The position numbers and the translations under genes were made by a program. Shown here piece after piece: positions 58,858-64,000 of a stretch of 64,000 nt of DNA. Source of the DNA: Pseudomonadota bacterium (GTDB taxonomy: Bacteria > Pseudomonadota > Gammaproteobacteria > Xanthomonadales > Xanthomonadaceae); contig JAKACT010000001.1 of NCBI GenBank assembly GCA_021821195.1, forward strand, positions 620,001 through 684,000. Reading direction: 5' to 3'. A model generated the notes under the pieces. That model saw nothing but the letters and a program-made list of their open reading frames with translations, did no database searches and had not been told where the DNA came from. Position 1 is the first letter of the stretch. Every line of letters starts with the position of its first letter.

Positions 58858-60240
58858 ATGACCACGCCCGCCACCTTCGCCGACCTCGCCCTTGCGCCTT
58901 CGCTGCGCGCCGGCCTCGACGCGCTCGACTACACCGCCCTCACGCCCATCCAGGCGCAGGCGCTGCCCACCATCCTCGAAGGCAGCGACCTGGTCGCGCA
59001 GGCGCCCACCGGCAGCGGCAAGACCGCCGCGTTCGGGCTGGGCCTTCTGCAGCGGATCGACCCCGCGGCCGGCGGCACGCAGGCGCTGGTGCTCTGCCCC
59101 ACCCGCGAGCTGGCCGACCAGGTGGGCAAGCAACTGCGCAAGCTGGCCACCGGCATCGCCAACCTGAAGCTGTCGGTGCTGTGCGGCGGCATCCCGCTGG
59201 CGCCGCAACTGGCCTCGCTGGCGCACGCGCCGCAGGTGGTGGTGGGCACGCCGGGACGGGTGCTGGAGCTGGTGCAGAAGGATGCGCTGGATCTGCGCGG
59301 CGTGCGCGTACTGGTGCTGGACGAGGCCGACCGCATGCTCGACATGGGCTTCGACGAGCCGATCCGCGCGCTGGTCAAGCGCACCCCGAAAACGCGGCAA
59401 AGCCTGCTGTTCTCGGCCACCTACCCCGACGCCATCCGCGCGCTGGCGACCGCGATGCTGCGCGAGCCGCTGGAAGTCAGCGTCGGCGGCGGCGCCCAGC
59501 CAGCCACCATCGAAGCGCATTTCTTCGAGGCCGAACCCGCCCGTCGCGCGCCGCAGCTGGCCGCGCTGCTGCTGCAGTTCAACCCGGAATCCACCGTGGT
59601 GTTCTGCAACATGCGCAAGGACACCGAGGAAGTGGTGGGCTCACTGGCGCACTACGGCTTCACCGCGCTGGCGCTGCACGGCGACATGGAGCAGCGCGAC
59701 CGCGAGGAGGTGCTGGTGCGCTTTTCCAACCGCAGCTGCAACGTGCTGGTGGCCAGCGACGTGGCCGCGCGCGGGCTGGACATCGACGACATCGGCGCGG
59801 TGGTGAACTACGAACTGCCTACGGATGCGGACACCTACCTGCACCGCATCGGCCGCACCGGCCGCGCCGGCCGCGACGGGCTGGCGTTGAGCCTGGTCGC
59901 GTCGGGCGAACGCAACCGCGCCGCGCTGATCGAGGAGCGTCAGGGCAGCCCGATCCGCTTCGAACGCATCGCCGCGCTGGAAGGCAAACCGCGCGGGGTG
60001 CCGCAGGCGGCCATGGCCACCCTGCGCATCGACGCCGGCCGGACCGACAAGCTGCGCCCCGGCGACATCGTCGGCGCACTCACCGGCGAGGCCGGGCTGG
60101 CGAAAGAGGCGGTCGGCAAGATCGACGTGTACGCCACCCGCAGCTACGTGGCCATCGCCCGCGGCCAGGCCGACCGCGCGCTGGAGCGCCTGCGCGCCGG
60201 CAAGATCAAGGGCCGGCGCTTCCGCATCCACCGGCTGTAG
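58858..60240 (+). CDS. dbpA: ATP-dependent RNA helicase DbpA
   Basis: This 460-residue DEAD-box helicase has the Q motif (YTALTPIQAQALP), Walker A APTGSGKTAAFGLGL, VLDEADRMLDMGF, SAT, and HRIGRTGRAG. The C-terminal 75 residues match the DbpA RNA-binding domain (TLRIDAGRTDKLRPGDIVGALTGEAGL ... FRIHRL), which targets hairpin 92 of 23S rRNA during 50S assembly. Length agrees with E. coli DbpA (457). It is convergent with arsJ, 26 bp apart. Confidence 0.95.
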   Translation: MTTPATFADLALAPSLRAGLDALDYTALTPIQAQALPTILEGSDLVAQAPTGSGKTAAFGLGLLQRIDPAAGGTQALVLCPTRELADQVGKQLRKLATGIANLKLSVLCGGIPLAPQLASLAHAPQVVVGTPGRVLELVQKDALDLRGVRVLVLDEADRMLDMGFDEPIRALVKRTPKTRQSLLFSATYPDAIRALATAMLREPLEVSVGGGAQPATIEAHFFEAEPARRAPQLAALLLQFNPESTVVFCNMRKDTEEVVGSLAHYGFTALALHGDMEQRDREEVLVRFSNRSCNVLVASDVAARGLDIDDIGAVVNYELPTDADTYLHRIGRTGRAGRDGLALSLVASGERNRAALIEERQGSPIRFERIAALEGKPRGVPQAAMATLRIDAGRTDKLRPGDIVGALTGEAGLAKEAVGKIDVYATRSYVAIARGQADRALERLRAGKIKGRRFRIHRL

Positions 60241-60266
60241 GCGAAGAGGTTCGACTCACGTGCGGC

Positions 60267-61493
60267 CTATGTCGCGTCCGGCACAGGTGCGGCATGCCGC
60301 GGCAGCGCCAGCGAAATGGCAGCCGCCAGCGCGACGAACACCGCCGATATCGCCAGGCATGCGCCCAGCCCCGCCAACTGGAACACCCAGCCGGACAGCA
60401 CCGTGCCCAGCAGGCGGCCCAGCGCGTTGGCCATGTAGTAGAAGCCCACGTCCAGCGACACGCCATCCTCGCTGGCGTAGCTGATGATCAGGTAGCTGTG
60501 CAGCGACGAATTGATCGCGAACAGCACACCGAACACCATCAGGCCGATGATGAGCACGGCCTGCGCCGCGTACTCCCGTGCCAGCAGCACCGCCATCACC
60601 GCCGGGATGATCGCCAGCAGCGTTGCCCAGCCGAATGCCGCGCGGCCGTCGGGGACTTCGCCGCCGCGTCGACCGGTGACGTACGGCGCCAGCGACTGCA
60701 CCAGTCCGTAGCCGATCACCCACGCGGCCAGGAACCCGCCCACCTGCCAGAAATCCCAGCCCAGCGACTGCGCCAGGAACACCGGCAGGGCGACCACGAA
60801 CCACACGTCGCGTGCGCCGAACAGGAACAGCCGCGCCGCCGACAGCAGGTTGATCGCGCGACTCTTGGACAGCAGGTCGCGGAACCTGGGCTTGTGCCTT
60901 GCCTTGCCCAGGTCGCGCTTGAGCAGGGCCAGGCTCGACAACCACACCAGCGCCAGCGCGACGGCCATGACGGCAACCGAGGCCTTGAACCCGACCACGC
61001 TCAACAGCGCGCCACCAAGGAAGAACCCGATCCCCTTCAGCGCATTCTTGGAGCCGGTGAGCGCGGCGACCCAGCGGTAGAGCGTGCCCTGCCGCTCGCC
61101 CGGCACCAGCAGCTTGATGCTGCCCTTGGCGCTCATCTTGTTGAGATCCTTGGCGATGCCGGACAGCGCCTGCGCAGCCATCACCCACGGCACCGCCAGC
61201 AGCGCCGATGGCACCAGCAGCATCGACAGGGCCACCACCTGCATCGCCAGCCCGAGGTTCATCGTGCGATTGAGCCCAAGGCGTGCGCCCAGCCAGCCGC
61301 CGACGAGGTTGGTGATGACGCCGAAGATCTCGTAGAACAGGAACAGCATCGCCACCTGCAGCGGCGAATACCCCAGCTGGTGGAAGTGCAGCACCACCAG
61401 CATGCGCAGCGCACCGTCGGTCAGGGTGAACGCCCAGTAATTGCCGGTGACCAGCAGGTACTGGCGAACGTCCGGCGACAGCCGCGCAAGCAT
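60267..61493 (-). CDS. arsJ: ArsJ-type MFS organoarsenical efflux permease
   Basis: This 408-residue major facilitator has 11-12 helices and begins LSPDVRQYLLVTGNYWAFTLTDGALRMLVVLHFHQLGYSP, the characteristic ArsJ opening described here only in part. ArsJ exports 1-arseno-3-phosphoglycerate, the unstable product formed when GAPDH uses arsenate. It lies 4 bp after a GAPDH gene within an arsR-led operon, which is the known resistance pairing. The assignment therefore rests on both sequence and context. Confidence 0.9.
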   Translation of the reverse strand: MLARLSPDVRQYLLVTGNYWAFTLTDGALRMLVVLHFHQLGYSPLQVAMLFLFYEIFGVITNLVGGWLGARLGLNRTMNLGLAMQVVALSMLLVPSALLAVPWVMAAQALSGIAKDLNKMSAKGSIKLLVPGERQGTLYRWVAALTGSKNALKGIGFFLGGALLSVVGFKASVAVMAVALALVWLSSLALLKRDLGKARHKPRFRDLLSKSRAINLLSAARLFLFGARDVWFVVALPVFLAQSLGWDFWQVGGFLAAWVIGYGLVQSLAPYVTGRRGGEVPDGRAAFGWATLLAIIPAVMAVLLAREYAAQAVLIIGLMVFGVLFAINSSLHSYLIISYASEDGVSLDVGFYYMANALGRLLGTVLSGWVFQLAGLGACLAISAVFVALAAAISLALPRHAAPVPDAT

Positions 61494-61497
61494 CGGC

Positions 61498-62502
61498 TCA
61501 GCCCGCCTTGCCGACCAGCCGCACCAGCTCGGCGGTGCGGTTCACGTAGCCCCATTCGTTGTCGTACCAGGCGTAGAGCTTCACCTGGGTGCCGTTGATG
61601 ACCATCGTGGACAACGCATCGATGATGCTGGAGCGCGGATCGGTCCGGTAATCGATCGACACCAGCGGACGGGTTTCATAGCCCAGCACGCCCTTGAGTT
61701 CGCCTTCGGCCGCAGCCTGCAACAACTGGTTGACTTCCCCTACCGTGGTCGCACGCTCCACCTCGAACACGCAGTCGGTCAGCGAGGCGTTGGTCAGCGG
61801 CACGCGCACCGCGTGGCCATTCAATCGCCCCTTGAGTTCTGGAAAAATCTCGGCAATGGCGGTGGCCGAACCTGTGGAGGTCGGGATCAGGCTGCTGCCA
61901 CATGCGCGCGCGCGGCGCAGGTCCTTGTGCGGCGCATCGACGATGACCTGCGTGTTGGTCAGGCTGTGGATGGTGGTCAGGCTGCCGTGGCGGATCCCCA
62001 GGCCTTCGTGGATCACCTTGACCACCGGCGCCAGGCAGTTGGTCGTGCACGAGGCCGCGGACACGATGCGGTGCCGCGCGGGATCGAAGCGCTGGTGGTT
62101 CACGCCCATGACCACGTCCAGCGCACCGGGCGACTTGACCGGCGCGGTCACCACCACCCGCTTCACGCCCTGGTCCAGGTACGGCTGCAGCACGTCGGGC
62201 TTGCGGAACTTGCCGGAGGCCTCGATCACCACGTCGCACCCGGACCAGTCGGTGGCGGCCAGCTCCTTGTTGCGACTGACCGGGATGCGCACGCCATCGA
62301 TGAGCAATGCATCGCCATCGGCGGTCGCCTCGCGCGCCCAACGCCCGTGCACCGAATCGAAATCCAGCAGGTGCGCCAGCGTCGCTGCATCGCCGGCCGG
62401 GTCGTTGATGTGGACGAATTGCAGGTCGGGATTGCCCCAGGCCGCACGCAGGGTAAGGCGCCCCATGCGGCCGAAGCCGTTGATGCCAACGCGAATCACC
62501 AT
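61498..62502 (-). CDS. gapdh: Glyceraldehyde-3-phosphate dehydrogenase of the ars operon
   Basis: This 334-residue enzyme has the NAD-binding [17 protein letters not shown], the catalytic Cys152 in [13 protein letters not shown], and the C-terminal [16 protein letters not shown]. Next to arsJ, it is expected to use arsenate in place of phosphate and form 1-arseno-3-phosphoglycerate for export, so it is probably not the main glycolytic GAPDH. ATG 62502 is chosen, 10 bp after the thioredoxin-like gene; longer starts (62520, 62541) would overlap that gene. A GAGGA site lies upstream. Confidence 0.92.
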   Translation of the reverse strand: MVIRVGINGFGRMGRLTLRAAWGNPDLQFVHINDPAGDAATLAHLLDFDSVHGRWAREATADGDALLIDGVRIPVSRNKELAATDWSGCDVVIEASGKFRKPDVLQPYLDQGVKRVVVTAPVKSPGALDVVMGVNHQRFDPARHRIVSAASCTTNCLAPVVKVIHEGLGIRHGSLTTIHSLTNTQVIVDAPHKDLRRARACGSSLIPTSTGSATAIAEIFPELKGRLNGHAVRVPLTNASLTDCVFEVERATTVGEVNQLLQAAAEGELKGVLGYETRPLVSIDYRTDPRSSIIDALSTMVINGTQVKLYAWYDNEWGYVNRTAELVRLVGKAG

Positions 62503-62512
62503 GTCCTTGTCC

Positions 62513-62773
62513 TCATCCATTGCCATGCGATCCAGCGTCATGGGCCAGGATCAGGTCTTCGATCGACTTCGGCGCCAGCACCCGCCCGGTGGAGACGACG
62601 ACATCATCGATTGCGAGCCCGGGGGTGGACATCACCCCGAGCATCGCGATTTCGGCGAAGTCGGTGACTTTCACGATCTCCGCATCGCGGCCCATGTTGT
62701 CGAGGGCACGCCGCGTGTTGTCGGCCAGCATGATGCACTTGGAGCAGCCGGATCCCAGAATCTTGATGCGCAT
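62513..62773 (-). CDS. Small thioredoxin-like (TM0996/MTH895 type) redox protein
   Basis: This 86-residue protein has a thioredoxin fold with an active site GSGCSKC (Cys10, Cys13) right after the first strand, the [16 protein letters not shown] cis-Pro region and the end PKSIEDLIL. Such proteins often accompany DUF318 permeases and ars genes and may handle thiol-bound arsenic or metals, which is inference. A GAGGACGG ribosome-binding site precedes the ATG. It sits between the permease and GAPDH genes. Confidence 0.85.
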   Translation of the reverse strand: MRIKILGSGCSKCIMLADNTRRALDNMGRDAEIVKVTDFAEIAMLGVMSTPGLAIDDVVVSTGRVLAPKSIEDLILAHDAGSHGNG

Positions 62774-62787
62774 GGTGCCGTCCTCGG

Positions 62788-63789
62788 TCAGGTGAAAAAA
62801 GATGCGGTGGCGTTGAACAGCAGGCCGATCACGACGATGCCGGCAACGACGATGGCGAAGAAGGTGGCCAGCAGCCGCGCCTTGACCACCCGCTTGAGCA
62901 TGATCAGCGAGGGCAGCGACAGCGCGGTGACCGCCATCATGAAAGCAAGCACGGTGCCCAGCCCGACGCCCTTTCCGGTAAGCGCCTCGGCGATCGGCAA
63001 CGTGCCGAAGATGTCCGCGTACACGGGTACGCCGGCCAGCACTGCCACCGGCACCGCCCACCACTTGTCCTGGCCCAGCAGCGTGGTGATCACGTCTTGC
63101 GGGATCCAGTTGTGGATTGCGGCGCCGATGCCTACGCCGACCAGCACGTACAGCCATACCCGGCGCACGATCTCGGTGACCTGGTCCCGCGCATAGGCTC
63201 CACGCTCACGCCGGCTCATTGCCTGCGGCGCCACGCCCACCGCCGGCACGCGGGTCACGAAAGCCTCAATCTCCCCATCCATCCGCAACGCGCCGATCAG
63301 GGTGCCCCCCGCCACCGCCAGCACAATGCCAACGACGACGTAGGCGATCGCCACCGTCCAGTTGAAGACACTGGCCAGCAGGATCATCGAAGCCAGATCC
63401 ACCAGCGGCGAGGAGATCAGGAACGAGAACGTGACCCCCAACGGCAAGCCTGCGCTGGTGAAGCCGATGAACAGCGGGATCGACGAGCAGGAACAAAACG
63501 GCGTCACCGTACCCAGCAGCGCGCCCACCGTATTCGCCTTGACCCCGCGCATGCCGCCCAGGATCCGGCGCGTGCGTTCCGGCGGGAAATGGCTCTGGAT
63601 CCATGACACCGCGAAGATCAGGACCGCCAGCAGCAGGAAGATCTTGATCGTGTCGTAGATGAAGAAGTGCACGGTGCCGCCGACGCGGCCCGTGGCATCC
63701 ATCCCCGCGCGCCCCAGCAGCCATGCCACCAGGTCGGACAGCCATTGCATCCGCAGCAGTTGCTCGTTGAGCCAGCGCAGGAGTTCCAT
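62788..63789 (-). CDS. arsP: DUF318 family permease (ArsP-like)
   Basis: This 333-residue membrane protein has about eight helices in two halves. The first half contains TPFCSCSSIPLFIGF with Cys99 and Cys101, then LGVTFSFLISSPLVDLAS; the second half contains GVPVYADIFGTLPIAEALTGKG. These are hallmarks of the DUF318 permeases, which include ArsP, an exporter of trivalent organoarsenicals. The ATG overlaps the arsR stop (TGATG). Other family members may transport divalent metals, so the arsenical role rests on the operon context. Confidence 0.82.
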   Translation of the reverse strand: MELLRWLNEQLLRMQWLSDLVAWLLGRAGMDATGRVGGTVHFFIYDTIKIFLLLAVLIFAVSWIQSHFPPERTRRILGGMRGVKANTVGALLGTVTPFCSCSSIPLFIGFTSAGLPLGVTFSFLISSPLVDLASMILLASVFNWTVAIAYVVVGIVLAVAGGTLIGALRMDGEIEAFVTRVPAVGVAPQAMSRRERGAYARDQVTEIVRRVWLYVLVGVGIGAAIHNWIPQDVITTLLGQDKWWAVPVAVLAGVPVYADIFGTLPIAEALTGKGVGLGTVLAFMMAVTALSLPSLIMLKRVVKARLLATFFAIVVAGIVVIGLLFNATASFFT

Positions 63790-64000
63790 CAGGACGCGCA
63801 CCTGGCGCCTGTAGACCGCGGCGTCTCCTGCGCCCGTTCGCCGGCAACCGGGGCACACTGCGAAGTGTCGCCGCCACAGCAGTTGCGGGTGAGGAAGGCG
63901 ATGAGTTCGGCCATCTGCTGGAAGTCGGCGCTGTAGCGAATGGACCGGCCCAACTGCTCGCCGCGGATCAGCCCGGCGGCGCTCAGTTCCTTCAAGTGGA
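63789..64000 (-). CDS. arsR: ArsR family repressor, C-terminal part (cut by window edge)
   Basis: Only the last 70 or so residues lie in the window. The visible part begins with the recognition-helix end HLKELSAAGLIRGE and the wing GRSIRYSAD, then a C-terminal helix followed by a cysteine cluster in RNCCGGDTSQC. A C-terminal Cys-Cys ... Cys group resembles the As(III) site of Acidithiobacillus ferrooxidans ArsR (C95, C96, C102), unlike the E. coli type with cysteines in the DNA-binding helix. It is the first gene of the leftward ars operon and presumably represses it. Confidence 0.88.
   Translation of the reverse strand, partial: HLKELSAAGLIRGEQLGRSIRYSADFQQMAELIAFLTRNCCGGDTSQCAPVAGERAQETPRSTGARCAS

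Noticed and set aside
61498-62502. The GAPDH gene as the main glycolytic gapA
   Set aside because: Its position 4 bp before arsJ in an arsR-led operon makes the arsenate-detoxifying role more likely; a separate gapA is expected elsewhere but cannot be seen here.

Overview
The window is a gene-dense, very GC-rich chromosomal segment whose gene content points to the Xanthomonadaceae (Lysobacteraceae), for example Lysobacter, Luteimonas or Thermomonas. The main signs are a fused aspartate kinase / diaminopimelate decarboxylase, the MurD2-MurL route to D-glutamate in peptidoglycan, a bifunctional XanB-type mannose enzyme, AmgK-MurU cell-wall recycling, and the long pyrG-kdsA-eno-ftsB-ispD-ispF-truD-surE-pcm-yqaA-nlpD gene string. 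The genus is inference. I see no tRNA or rRNA gene, insertion sequence, prophage or CRISPR array.

Layout. 1-3 kb: a leftward maf-rng-yhdP operon; yhdP runs off the left edge. 3-5 kb: a SIMPL-domain protein, a TonB-like protein and a small stress membrane protein. 5.3-13.3 kb: an assimilatory sulfate reduction block, cysJIH, divergent cysB, cysG and cysK, covering PAPS to cysteine and the siroheme cofactor of sulfite reductase. cysJ carries a short in-frame palindrome-bearing insertion, and cysG has a striking dyad in its leader. 13.5-16.6 kb: the GDP-mannose enzyme, then amgK-murU. 16.6-22.2 kb: a leftward DUF2066-perM-hda operon and a rightward purM-purN-DUF3108 group. 22.2-32.1 kb: a leftward string of genes, many with overlapping ends, from pyrG to nlpD (isoprenoid, KDO, CTP, cell division, tRNA modification, protein repair), with smr on the other strand.

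32.3-42.7 kb: glucokinase, a globin, parE, a D-amino-acid dehydrogenase, slyD, two NlpC/P60 hydrolases, a thioesterase, ssb, a polyprenyl diphosphate synthase and a dienelactone hydrolase. 42.9-48.3 kb: a leftward, overlapping lysC/lysA-murL-murD2 operon, which makes meso-DAP and the D-glutamate stem residue. 48.4-60.2 kb: tandem PhzF genes, a beta-lactamase-fold hydrolase, a DMT transporter, an S4 protein, a LemA-DUF2207 pair, a ClpP-fold lipoprotein, an unrecognised membrane protein, a DUF1615 lipoprotein and dbpA. 60.3-64 kb: a leftward arsR-permease-thioredoxin-GAPDH-arsJ operon, with arsR cut by the right edge.

Themes. Cell-wall metabolism recurs: MurNAc recycling, the L-Glu ligase/epimerase route, DAP synthesis, NlpD and two NlpC/P60 enzymes. 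The least explained features are small palindromic DNA elements: the cysJ insertion, a 106-bp inverted repeat after cysK and a run of hairpins after slyD. No intergenic stretch exceeds 300 bp.
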